DNA of 64,000 bases from Nitrosococcus watsonii C-113. Its GTDB lineage: Bacteria; Pseudomonadota; Gammaproteobacteria; Nitrosococcales; Nitrosococcaceae. The DNA lies in contig NC_014315.1 of the NCBI RefSeq assembly GCF_000143085.1, forward strand, positions 434,001-498,000. Reading direction: 5' to 3'. The notes beneath the pieces were generated by a model that searched no databases, was not told where the DNA came from, and worked only from the letters and a program-made list of their open reading frames with translations. This document shows positions 1 to 8,131 of the stretch, piece after piece (the stretch's first letter is position 1; each line of letters starts with the position of its first letter). Position numbers and translations under genes: made by a program.

Positions 1-699
1 TTCTTGTTGAGGGCAGTCCAATCCTGGAAGCACCATGTTGGGCTTCAAGATCACACCCTCCAGCATCACCCGTTGGCGGTAAAGCTGGTTGAACACTGTT
101 CGTAGAACTTCCTCCGTGACCTTGCGGCATCGCTCTAGGGTATGGGTGCCGTCCATGAGCACCTCCGGCTCGACGATGGGAACCAGCGCGGCTTCCTGGC
201 ACAATGCCCCATAACGGGCCAGGGCCTGTCCATTGGCTTCGATGCAACCCCGGCTGGGAATGTCTTTGCCAATAGTGATCACTGCGCGCCACTTGGCAAA
301 ACGGAGGCCCATTTGGGCATATTCCGCCAGGCGATCACGCAGTCCATCCAGCCCTTCGGTTATTTTCTCGCCGGGATGGCCCGCCATTTCCTTGGCGCCG
401 GCGTCAACCTTGATGCCGGGGATGATTCCCGCATCCATGACGGCCTTAACAAAGGGGATGCCTTCATTTGTTTGCTGCCGGACCGTCTCGTCATAAAGAA
501 TCGCGCCACTGATGCTCCGCCCAAGCCCAGGCGTGGTTACGATTAATTCCCGCCAGGCGCGCCGAGCCTCTTTGGTTTGGGGAATTCCCAGCTTGGCAAA
601 ACGTTTATTGCAGGTTGGGTTACTTTCATCCATCGCCAACACGCCCTTGTCATCGGCAACCAATTTCCTCGCGGTGTCTATCAGTGCTTGTGTTTTCAT
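1..699 (-). CDS. class I fructose-bisphosphate aldolase, C-terminus cut by window edge
   Basis: Reading leftward from an ATG at 699, the frame stays open to the window edge (233 codons). The N-terminus has the class I aldolase pattern: a KGVLAMDESNPTC stretch near residue 18, then TPGLGRSISGAILYDET, KVDAGAKEM and ILKPNMVLPG. The Lys of LKPNMV is the Schiff-base lysine of this family. The enzyme interconverts fructose-1,6-bisphosphate with dihydroxyacetone phosphate and glyceraldehyde-3-phosphate in the cytoplasm. An ATG at 699 with a GGAG-like sequence just upstream suits the family N-terminus. The same frame stays open upstream into phosphoketolase-derived sequence, and an ATG at 735 would add 12 residues from it. 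The last third of the gene lies outside the window. Confidence 0.93.
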   Translation of the reverse strand, partial: MKTQALIDTARKLVADDKGVLAMDESNPTCNKRFAKLGIPQTKEARRAWRELIVTTPGLGRSISGAILYDETVRQQTNEGIPFVKAVMDAGIIPGIKVDAGAKEMAGHPGEKITEGLDGLRDRLAEYAQMGLRFAKWRAVITIGKDIPSRGCIEANGQALARYGALCQEAALVPIVEPEVLMDGTHTLERCRKVTEEVLRTVFNQLYRQRVMLEGVILKPNMVLPGLDCPQQE

Positions 700-880
700 T
701 GGGGGGCTCCATTTCCAGTTACGAATTTCCGGCATGTCTTGGCCATGTTTGGCAATATACTGCTTGTGCTCGATCAACTTATTTCTGAGTCGTTGCTTTA
801 GGTAGACGCCTTTTTCACCAATTTGGGGGGTGATCAATAACATCCATTACCAAGTGATGGCGGCCGAGGTCGCTCAGATG
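700..880 (-). pseudogene. C-terminal remnant of phosphoketolase (Xfp), frameshifted
   Basis: Translating the minus strand between norB and the aldolase gives a chain resembling the last 60 or so residues of D-xylulose-5-phosphate/fructose-6-phosphate phosphoketolase. It comes in two pieces: LGRHHLVMDVID in one frame, then GEKGVYLKQRLRNKLIEH and HGQDMPEIRNWKW in another. Removing one base from a run of six G (825-830, plus strand) joins them into a normal tail. Upstream of about 880 the similarity ends, and the rest of this roughly 800-residue enzyme is absent because norB begins at 965. The second piece is in frame with the aldolase with no stop between. I read it as a ruin of an older xfp-aldolase operon. 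Identification rests on memory of the family C-terminus. Confidence 0.75.
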
Positions 881-964
881 TTTCCATGGAGCTTCCGGCA
901 GGAAATCCTTGTTGGAGGATGATCGCTTTTGCCGGCATATTCGCAAACGCCTGCCAGCCCCAGT

Positions 965-3277
965 TTAATGCGCTGTTTCCCGCCGCATGCCCAGCCAGGC
1001 CTTAATCGTGGCGATCACCAGCGGCGCCGCGCCGAAGATGATGAACACTAGATCTGCTGGCAGCCGCAGCCACTCGATAATGTGGGAGCGCGTGCTGCCC
1101 ACGTAGTCGATGCTGCGCGCGTGCCAGTAGCCGTGCTCGATCACGTCCCATACCTGCAGCACCCCGCCGGGGAACAGGTTCAATGCCATCATCAGCAGTA
1201 GGCCCAGGTTGGTGCCCCAGAACGACACTTTAACGTACTTCTCGATGCCGGCCCAGCGCTCGTCGCTGCTGGTCTGGCGCAATACCAGCACCATCATTGC
1301 GATGGCCAGCATGCCAAACACGCCCATCAGCGCGGTATGGCCGTGGTTGGGGGTAAGGATGGTGCCCACCTCGTAGTAGCTGACGATCGGCAGGTTGATC
1401 AGGAAGCCGAACATACCGGCGCCGAGGAAGTTCCAAAACCCCACCGCCATCAGGAAGTAGAACGTCCACTTATGGGGGATCGCGATTGATTCGCCGCAGA
1501 TCTCGCATTCGCTGCGGGTAGTGCGTACAAAGTGCCACGCATCCAGCGTTAGCAGGGTCAGTGGCACCACTTCCAGCGCCGAGAACATGGCCGAGACGGC
1601 CATGTTGAGGCCGGTTTGCCCATTGAAGTACCAGTGGTGGCCAGTGCCCAGCAGGCCGCCTAGAAAATACAAGATGGCATCGAGATAAATCACCCGCAGG
1701 GCGGTGTTGCGCGGAGTCAGGCCGAGCTGGAAGAAGGTCAGCGCCACCACCGTGGTAGCGAAGAACTCAAAGAAGCCTTCCACCCACAGGTGAATGATCC
1801 AAAAGCGCCAGGTATCGACTACGGTGAAATTGGTGTGCGTGCCATAGAACAGCGCCGGCAGGTAGAACACCGGAATGGCCAGCGCTGCCCACAGAAACAT
1901 GCGCGTCAGCGGACGCACCTGTGGGTTGTCGTTGTGGCGGGGCCGCGCCACCCACAGCAGCAGTGCAAACCACGCAAATAGGCCGACCACCAGCAAGATC
2001 TGCCAGAGGCGGCCGATCTCCATGTATTCCCAGCCCTGGTTGGCCAGCCAGAACCACCATTTGCCGAGTAGTTGCGACATGCCCACCCATTCGCCCAGCA
2101 GGCTCGCGCCTATCACCACCACAAAGGCGCCGAACAGCAGGTGTATCCACAGGGCGAATCCTTTCGGCTCGTCGCTACGCAGCGAGCGCCCGAGGAACAG
2201 GGCGGTCGCCACGTAGGCGGTGGCGATCCAGAAGATTGCCGTCTGCAGATGCCAGGTGCGCAGCAGGTTGCTAGGGAACACATCCTCCAGGCGGAAGCCG
2301 TAGAAGCTGCCCGGATCGGCGCGAAAGTGCGCGGTACCGCCGCCTACTAGCGTTTGCATCAGAAACAGCAGTGCTACCACCACGAAGAATTTCACCAAGG
2401 CGCGCTGGCCCGGTCCCGCCTGCCCCGGCAGCAGTTGCGGATGCACATGACGGCCCGCACTTACCCAGCCCAGGTAGTCGAATTTGCCGAAGGCCAGCAG
2501 CGCCACTCCAATGCCGCCCAGCAGCATGAGCAGGCTCAGGGCGCTCCATAGCAGCGCTGGTCCGATGGGTACGTTGCCCACGCTCGGATCGTAGGGGAAA
2601 TTGTTAGTGTAGGAGTAGTCCTTGCCAGGCCGGTTGGTGACCGAGGCCCACGCGGCCCAGGTGACGAACGCGGCAAACTGGCGCAATTCCTGTGGATCAG
2701 TGATCAGGCCGGGCTTTAAACCGCCGTTGGTATCCGGGTGCTGGAAGTAATCCGTCCAGTACGCGATTTGCTGGCGGTAGATTTGCGCGGCGGCCGGCGC
2801 CAGCGTTAGCACACCGGTGGTTGCATCGTAGCGATTGGTTTTCAGCAGATCCGCTACCTGTACCTGCACTGCATCGCGTTGGTGCCGAGCGAGTGCCGAT
2901 AACGGCCTCTTGTATTGCAGCATCGCCAGGGCGCGGGCGCTGTCCTGGCCAATCTGGTGCAGCGCCTCGGCGGAATAGTCCAGGCCGAGGTAGCCGCCGT
3001 GTCCCCAGATCGAGCCATTGTCCATCAATCCGTACTTCAGGAATACGCCCTGGCCGGCACGAATGTCGTCGCCAGTGAACACGATGGCGCCGCTCGCGTC
3101 CACCACCTGCTCGGGTATCGGCGGCGCATTTCGGTAGGCCAGCACGGTGATCGCCAGCAGGGCGGCCAGGCCCAGCACCAGCACGGCCAGCACCCAGCGG
3201 AGCCACCATGGCGACAGCGGCGGGTCAGCGGTATCAATCAAGCTGTTTTCGATGGCGTTGGTCCCATGTATTTCCAT
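965..3277 (-). CDS. norB: quinol-dependent nitric oxide reductase (single-subunit qNOR)
   Basis: The 770-residue protein has the length and architecture of qNOR: one N-terminal membrane helix, a periplasmic region (about residues 45-230) replacing the NorC cytochrome, then about 12 helices of the haem-copper oxidase fold. Metal ligands are visible: HLQTAIFW near 342 (low-spin haem b), IHLWVEGFFEFF near 495 (FeB His with conserved Glu residues), GTGHHWYF near 545 (paired FeB His) and HGHTALMG near 645 (haem ligands). It reduces two NO to N2O with electrons from quinol in the inner membrane, for detoxification or denitrification. No Cys haem c motif is present, as expected for the quinol type. 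The gene looks distinctly GC-richer than the genes to its right, which hints at transfer. No clear Shine-Dalgarno precedes the ATG. Confidence 0.95.
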   Translation of the reverse strand: MEIHGTNAIENSLIDTADPPLSPWWLRWVLAVLVLGLAALLAITVLAYRNAPPIPEQVVDASGAIVFTGDDIRAGQGVFLKYGLMDNGSIWGHGGYLGLDYSAEALHQIGQDSARALAMLQYKRPLSALARHQRDAVQVQVADLLKTNRYDATTGVLTLAPAAAQIYRQQIAYWTDYFQHPDTNGGLKPGLITDPQELRQFAAFVTWAAWASVTNRPGKDYSYTNNFPYDPSVGNVPIGPALLWSALSLLMLLGGIGVALLAFGKFDYLGWVSAGRHVHPQLLPGQAGPGQRALVKFFVVVALLFLMQTLVGGGTAHFRADPGSFYGFRLEDVFPSNLLRTWHLQTAIFWIATAYVATALFLGRSLRSDEPKGFALWIHLLFGAFVVVIGASLLGEWVGMSQLLGKWWFWLANQGWEYMEIGRLWQILLVVGLFAWFALLLWVARPRHNDNPQVRPLTRMFLWAALAIPVFYLPALFYGTHTNFTVVDTWRFWIIHLWVEGFFEFFATTVVALTFFQLGLTPRNTALRVIYLDAILYFLGGLLGTGHHWYFNGQTGLNMAVSAMFSALEVVPLTLLTLDAWHFVRTTRSECEICGESIAIPHKWTFYFLMAVGFWNFLGAGMFGFLINLPIVSYYEVGTILTPNHGHTALMGVFGMLAIAMMVLVLRQTSSDERWAGIEKYVKVSFWGTNLGLLLMMALNLFPGGVLQVWDVIEHGYWHARSIDYVGSTRSHIIEWLRLPADLVFIIFGAAPLVIATIKAWLGMRRETAH

Positions 3278-3331
3278 AGCGTCAGCACTTTAGTATGGAT
3301 AAGCTGGAAACTAAGTTTATGGCTGGCTTCT

Positions 3332-3955
3332 TTAATCATTGAGCAAATTGAATGAAGCTAGCTGAGCGCGTGTGGAATCATAATCCGTATGAAGGATGCT
3401 TCGAATTCCCAATCCTGCCGCGATCTGGACGAACATGGGCGTATTTTCAATATAAACTACCTGCTGGGACGGCTCCTGGGCGATGTCGAGTGCGAGCCTA
3501 AAGATCTCTTCATCAGGCTTGCGGAGGCGAACAAAGCAGGAGGAGATAAAGAAATCCACCACCTCGCCCAGCTTGAATTTGCGAATCCGATAGGCATTTA
3601 GCTCGCGCGCTTCGTTGCTAACCACGGCGATTTTCAATCCGTATTTCGCCTTGAGCTTACGGACCAACTCGATCATCTCGGGGTAGGGTTGCGACTGCGC
3701 GAACATAAACTCCCGGAATTGATCCCGCGTGAATGAGCGATCCTCGTGGAAAACTGTCCGGCTCAAATATTCCTCCAGGGTCAGCTTTCCCTCCTCGTAG
3801 GTAGAAAAATTCAGACGATGCCGATTCTCCATCTCAGCCCATTCCAGTTTGAAGTGCTTCGCCGCCCATTCGCGAGCATGGTGATCCCACCCATTGGTAA
3901 GCAAAACACCCCCGATATCCAGAAACAAGGTTGTCATTGGGGTAGCATTTTTCAT
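3332..3955 (-). CDS. HAD-superfamily hydrolase, YihX/epoxide-hydrolase-N-like
   Basis: The protein carries haloacid dehalogenase fold motifs: motif I LFLDIGGVLLTNG at the N-terminus (nucleophile Asp), motif II IAVVSNEA mid-protein, a Lys in VRLRKPDEEIF and motif IV near VVYIENTP. The usual second Asp of DxD is Gly, as in the YihX-type DxG subgroup of sugar-phosphate phosphatases, so the substrate is open. A helical cap lies between motifs I and II. I place the start at the ATG at 3955; ATG 3937 is equally close to motif I, and a longer TTG start at 4021 would add residues unlike the family. It is upstream of norB on the same strand with a 54-base gap, so co-transcription is possible. Confidence 0.8.
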   Translation of the reverse strand: MKNATPMTTLFLDIGGVLLTNGWDHHAREWAAKHFKLEWAEMENRHRLNFSTYEEGKLTLEEYLSRTVFHEDRSFTRDQFREFMFAQSQPYPEMIELVRKLKAKYGLKIAVVSNEARELNAYRIRKFKLGEVVDFFISSCFVRLRKPDEEIFRLALDIAQEPSQQVVYIENTPMFVQIAAGLGIRSILHTDYDSTRAQLASFNLLND

Positions 3956-4164
3956 CACGTTTCGCGCAAGTTTTAGGCTGTGGAGGAGAATATATTTATC
4001 TGTGTGCTGCCTTAAAACCAAGCTCAGGCTTTAATACTTACGTATAGACTACCTGTATGAGAGTGCAAGCAGTTTTAACCTACGCTGGCGGACGACATTT
4101 GGTGTTAACAGAAGGGGCTAAGCCCGGGTGCCATATAACGGCTCAAAGCGCCTTTAAACCCATA

Positions 4165-4551
4165 TTAGCATTGGCGGCGCTCCGTTGGTCTATTGCGCAG
4201 CCATTCACGGGCTTGCTCAAGTTCCTCTAGCTTGAATAACTTGATCTCCGCTTTGAAAAGAGGGTTTAGCACTTTAACCCAAGCGGATATCCAGCTTTGA
4301 TCCGCAACTACAGCCACATGGGTCATGTCGCTAAGGTGCTCAAAACCAAATTTGATGTCATCCCAAAACTTTGACCATGGGATTGGCGGCGTATCTAGAT
4401 CGCCGATGCGTTCAAGAACTTTTATCGATCCGTGCTCCCTAATGGCGGCGTTGAATGTTCGTAGCGCTTGGTCGAATTCCTCGGCGGTAGCTGAACCCTC
4501 GAAAGACATTTCGACAATATTCGTACCAGGAATTGGCTCTACTTTAATCAT
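4165..4551 (-). CDS. SpoIIAA/STAS-like protein
   Basis: A 128-residue soluble protein that matches the SpoIIAA-like (STAS fold) family found as stand-alone small proteins in many proteobacteria: a beta strand NIVEMSFEGSATAEEF, a central region with WSKFWDDIKFGFEHL and VAVVADQSWISAW, and a C-terminal helix KLEELEQAREWL. There is no signal peptide or membrane segment. Members lack the phosphorylated Ser of true anti-anti-sigma factors and their role is not settled. A strong AAAGGAG lies just upstream of the ATG. It sits between an SDR gene and the HAD gene on the same strand. Function unknown; fold assignment is by pattern. Confidence 0.75.
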   Translation of the reverse strand: MIKVEPIPGTNIVEMSFEGSATAEEFDQALRTFNAAIREHGSIKVLERIGDLDTPPIPWSKFWDDIKFGFEHLSDMTHVAVVADQSWISAWVKVLNPLFKAEIKLFKLEELEQAREWLRNRPTERRQC

Positions 4552-4595
4552 TGGGATCTCCTTTGTGCTTGGCTTATTGTAAGGCGCCCATAATT

Positions 4596-5366
4596 TTATT
4601 GAGCAGTGTAACCGCCATCTATCACTAACTCGCTGCCAGTCATAAATTTAGATTCATTGGATGCTAGGAATAGCACGCCATAGGCAATATCATCGGGTTC
4701 TCCGATCTGGCCTAGGGGATGGAGGCTATCTAGTTGTTCTCTAAACGTCTTAGCTCCTTCCGGCGATCTGCTTCCTAGTTCTTCTACCAGGGGCGTCCAG
4801 ATAAAGCCAGGATGTAATGAATTCACTCTAATATTATCTCGTGCGTAAAGCAGCGCATCATTCTTGCTCATCAGCCGAACAGCGCCTTTGGAGGCATGGT
4901 AGGGTGGAATGTCCGCGGCACCTACAAGGCCATAAATAGAAGACATATTGATAATGCTGCCGCCACCAGCTTTTTTCATATACGGAATTACATGTTTAGT
5001 GCAGAAAAATACGCCTTTAACATTAACGCTGATAACTTTATCCCATTCTTCTTCTGTTATTTCATGAGTAGGTTTATCTACCCCGGAGATACCCGCATTA
5101 TTGACAAGGATATCTATTGAGCCAAACTCATTGGCGGCATGAGTTAATACGCTGCTAACATTTTCTTCCTTAGAAGTATCGAGATGCCAGTATTTTGCAA
5201 TTCCACCGGATTCTTTGATTTCATCTATTGTTTTTTGTCCTTCTTTATCTTTTATGCCGGTTACAGCGACTTTTGCTCCTTCTCTGGCCAATAATAGAGC
5301 AGTTGCCTTCCCTATTCCGGAGGTACCCCCCGTTATAATAGCCACCTTTCCTTCAACTCTTCCCAT
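4596..5366 (-). CDS. short-chain dehydrogenase/reductase (classical SDR)
   Basis: The 256-residue protein is a textbook classical SDR: the Rossmann motif TGGTSGIG at residues 12-19, NNAG near 88, the catalytic Ser in INMSSIYG and YHASK (Tyr-x-x-x-Lys) near 155, and the C-terminal FLASNESKFMTGSELVIDGG characteristic of glucose-1-dehydrogenase and cyclopentanol-dehydrogenase-like members. It uses NAD(H) or NADP(H) to oxidise or reduce an alcohol/ketone that cannot be named from sequence. It is cytoplasmic, with no membrane segment. The gene is AT-richer than norB. It is divergent from the ATP-grasp gene at 5552 across a 185-base gap that should hold both promoters. Confidence 0.9.
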   Translation of the reverse strand: MGRVEGKVAIITGGTSGIGKATALLLAREGAKVAVTGIKDKEGQKTIDEIKESGGIAKYWHLDTSKEENVSSVLTHAANEFGSIDILVNNAGISGVDKPTHEITEEEWDKVISVNVKGVFFCTKHVIPYMKKAGGGSIINMSSIYGLVGAADIPPYHASKGAVRLMSKNDALLYARDNIRVNSLHPGFIWTPLVEELGSRSPEGAKTFREQLDSLHPLGQIGEPDDIAYGVLFLASNESKFMTGSELVIDGGYTAQ

Positions 5367-5551
5367 ATTGTTACTCCTCTTTCCTTCTACTGTCTTTCTT
5401 TATGATACCCTCAATATTGGCTTTTAGGTTTTCTAACCTCATAATTTCAGTATGGATCAAAAATCAAGTATTCCTATACCGCCAGATTATTTTCTTTAAG
5501 AGAAAGTATTTTTTTATATTATCCGGAAGAGAGAGCAAGAGCTTTTAACCC

Positions 5552-6769
5552 ATGCCAACCCAAAAAGAGCAATTATTTGCTGCCCTCGAAAAGGCAGGAG
5601 TCCCTCCTGTCCCCCATGAATTTTCGGTGGTGCCTTGGCACCAATTTATCTCCTCTAAGACGATGGCGGAGATCAGGAACTTTATTAAAGTTTTTGAACG
5701 TGTTACCACCCGGTTGGAGTGGCAAAAATCTGTAACTACTGTTGCTCCGGAGATCGCCCGGCATCAGCGGGCTGAGGTTTGTTTTTTCAGCGCCTGGGAT
5801 TTTCATTTGCCGCCGGATCAAGACTGGCAAGTGATCGAGTTCAACGATAATGGCTCGGGCCTTCTCTTCGCAGGGTTAATGAATGATCTTTACTACCAAA
5901 TATTTAATTTATCTCAAGATACCGCTCTACAACTTCCTCCCACGTATATTGAATTGATAGGACAAATTATTCGTTATGTAAAGCAGGAGGCAAAAGAATT
6001 TTTTGAACATTGGCCCCAAGGATTATTTCTGATTCTGGAGGAGGTGGAAGCGCTGCAAAAGGGAAAATTTCGCAATGAACTGTTTCTGCTGCGAGATATT
6101 TTTTGTCACCAAGGTTGGAAGGCGGCAATCGCTTCCCCCGAGCAATTGTACTGGGACGGGAGGCGATTACACTGGGAGGGACAAGAAGTCTCTTTTATCG
6201 TAAATCGATCCACCGATTTTCTCTGGCAGGGGAAAATTTTCTCTCCGCTGCGGGCTGCCTACGAGGCAGATCAAGTCTATGTGGCGCCTAATCCCTTCAC
6301 CTATGCCACCCGCAGTGATAAGCGTTTGCTGGAACGGCTTTCCTTATCTGTTTGGGACCAGGAATTGGGCATTCAACCTGAAGAGCGAGCGGTTCTCAGC
6401 TCTCATATCCCGGAAACCCATTGGCTGCGGCCGGAAAATGTTGAAGAGTTGGCCCACAGAAAAGAAGAATTCATATTCAAGCCAGCGCAGGGGTTTGCGG
6501 CGAGAGGATTGCTGGCCAGTACTCAGGTGGGCCGCTCGCGCCTGCGCCGGTTACTCAAGGAAGGGGCAGGGTATGTGGCCCAGAAAAAAATCCCCAAAAG
6601 CCGTTTGCGTGGAGAAAATCCTGAAAACAGCGAATTGTGGACTGATTTGCGAGTTTGGGCTTATCGAGGGGAAATTCTCCTGTTGTCAGGTCGGGCTTCA
6701 AGCTCTCCTGATAAGCTTGATTTATCGCCGCCCGGTGGCTGGCTTCCCACTTATGTCCAGCAAGTTTAG
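5552..6769 (+). CDS. putative ATP-grasp-fold protein of unknown substrate
   Basis: A 405-residue soluble protein I do not recognise by name. Two regions point to ATP-grasp chemistry. Near residues 91-102, VIEFNDNGSGLLFAGLMND resembles the Glu/Asn metal-binding element. Near 305-385, FIFKPAQGFAARG, YVAQKKIP and LWTDLRVWAYRGEILLLSGR resemble the ATP-lysine loop, the hinge and the Asp/Arg strand. In ordinary ATP-grasp enzymes the Glu/Asn element comes last; here it comes first, as in circularly permuted and glutathionylspermidine-synthase-like members. Such enzymes join a carboxylate to an amine or thiol using ATP. The stop overlaps the end of the convergent nucleotidyltransferase gene by 4 bases. 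Catalytic activity is inferred, not shown. Confidence 0.6.
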   Translation: MPTQKEQLFAALEKAGVPPVPHEFSVVPWHQFISSKTMAEIRNFIKVFERVTTRLEWQKSVTTVAPEIARHQRAEVCFFSAWDFHLPPDQDWQVIEFNDNGSGLLFAGLMNDLYYQIFNLSQDTALQLPPTYIELIGQIIRYVKQEAKEFFEHWPQGLFLILEEVEALQKGKFRNELFLLRDIFCHQGWKAAIASPEQLYWDGRRLHWEGQEVSFIVNRSTDFLWQGKIFSPLRAAYEADQVYVAPNPFTYATRSDKRLLERLSLSVWDQELGIQPEERAVLSSHIPETHWLRPENVEELAHRKEEFIFKPAQGFAARGLLASTQVGRSRLRRLLKEGAGYVAQKKIPKSRLRGENPENSELWTDLRVWAYRGEILLLSGRASSSPDKLDLSPPGGWLPTYVQQV

Positions 6770-7626
6770 CGGAGTGGGTAAAGAGTATTTTGGGGCATTG
6801 TTAGAGACGGTCTGATATTTTCCCGCCACTGAATGAGCTGGGTTGTAAGGGAGCGTTCACCATATAAACGCATACGCTCAATATAGATGGTTATGAAATT
6901 ATGATAGAGCTTGATGAGTCCCTTATTAAGCTGTTCGGTAACAAGGTCGCTATCTTCAGGGAGGGAATGAAGTCTCCACTGGTAGCCATAACGTACAAGC
7001 TCGGCATCCTTACCATTGAAATGGTCGGCATAGTATTGGCAAGAAGCCTCATTGCCGGCTATTTCTCCGGTTCTTTCAAGGTATATGAATCGGGCTGGAA
7101 AGAGGATGGTTTTAGTGACATACACAGTCCCTTTTTGGGTGATGCGCGCGCAGTCGAAGAATTCCTCTATTCTTTCCTTGTGACCAAGAGAGTTAAGAGC
7201 AAACTCGGCCCCAGAGATCTCCAGTTCTTTTTGGGTAGGTTTGATTAATTCACTTCGAATATCCGTTCCCGTTAGAAGTAATGCGTGGTCTATCAGATCG
7301 AGTCGATCAAAGGGAGGATAGCGACCAGCGTCAATAATACCGTTAATAGAGTCTACAGAACCCCAGAAGATAGAAACGTTATTTTTTATTGCCGGGTTTT
7401 TATTTCGAGCGATAGATCGGATTTTATCAATGTTGAATTTATCGTCCTCTTGGAGCGGGCTAGCAAGGATAATTCCGATGTCAATATCGCTGGCAACTTC
7501 ACTAAAACCACCTCTGGCTAGACTGCCCATAAGATAGATAGCGATACATCTATTTTTAAAGATATCTTGCGCCGCTAGTGCTACATTAGTTACTAATAAT
7601 TTTATTGCGTGGTTGTCCTTTTTCAC
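6766..7626 (-). CDS. nucleotidyltransferase-domain protein (Pol beta superfamily)
   Basis: The 286-residue protein has the minimal nucleotidyltransferase signature near residues 33-53: IYLMGSLARGGFSEVASD followed by IDIGII, that is GSxxxG plus DxDxG with two metal-binding Asp. The rest (about 110-286) is predicted helical, with Tyr/Arg-rich helices such as KTILFPARFIYLERTGE and LYHNFITIYIERMRLYGE. Length and layout resemble aminoglycoside nucleotidyltransferases (AadA/ANT) more than the 100-residue MNT antitoxins. The substrate cannot be told from sequence. No HEPN toxin gene lies beside it. The gene is AT-rich relative to the hsd genes. Confidence 0.75.
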   Translation of the reverse strand: MKKDNHAIKLLVTNVALAAQDIFKNRCIAIYLMGSLARGGFSEVASDIDIGIILASPLQEDDKFNIDKIRSIARNKNPAIKNNVSIFWGSVDSINGIIDAGRYPPFDRLDLIDHALLLTGTDIRSELIKPTQKELEISGAEFALNSLGHKERIEEFFDCARITQKGTVYVTKTILFPARFIYLERTGEIAGNEASCQYYADHFNGKDAELVRYGYQWRLHSLPEDSDLVTEQLNKGLIKLYHNFITIYIERMRLYGERSLTTQLIQWRENIRPSLTMPQNTLYPLR

Positions 7627-7721
7627 ACCATTTCTCTTGAAGGGGAATTATCGTGTTTTATCCCAGCTTACAGAACAGGGCTAAAAGACTGTGGAAAGCC
7701 ATACCTGATGGTGCTATTGAT

Positions 7722-7982
7722 TTATTTTATAATTCCTTTGCATAGGTTTCTTTTGTCATCATCTTTAATGAGATTGCATCTTGAATTTTTATCGGTAATT
7801 AATGCAACGCAGAAGAATTTATAATCCTTATTCTGTATTAAATAGCACCAAGAAACTTGAGATGCAGATATTGCCTGACAGAAATGTTTGGTATCCATAT
7901 CTTGAATGAGATTGCAGTTGGCTTTTACTGAAGTCATCATCAGATTAGCTAAAACTGCAAGCAGTAAACCTAGATTTCTCAC
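7722..7982 (-). CDS. small exported protein with 23-residue double-cysteine repeat
   Basis: I do not recognise a family. The 86-residue product starts with a Sec-type signal (MRNLGLLLAVLANLMMTSVKA). The mature part has six cysteines at residues 23, 35, 46, 58, 69 and 81, spaced 12-11-12-11-12. This makes two and a half 23-residue units of the form C-[NY]-L-I-x3-D-x3-[FL]-C. Repeated CNLI, CYLI and CNLI starts make a chance frame unlikely. Such spacing suggests stacked helical hairpins closed by disulfides in the periplasm. The start is a GTG at 7982; no ATG is available nearby in frame and the ribosome site is weak. The neighbours do not suggest a job. Confidence 0.65.
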   Translation of the reverse strand: MRNLGLLLAVLANLMMTSVKANCNLIQDMDTKHFCQAISASQVSWCYLIQNKDYKFFCVALITDKNSRCNLIKDDDKRNLCKGIIK

Positions 7983-8131
7983 CGCCAGATGATCAAGAAT
8001 ACGCCAAAATTTATGTGTGCTGCCAATCGCAGCGGTGCGATTTTTTTATGATGGTTAGAGATGGCATTGAATCACCGGCTATCAGTCATCATAAAAGGGC
8101 AGGGTTATGCGTCCAGGAAACGCCTGCTTCA

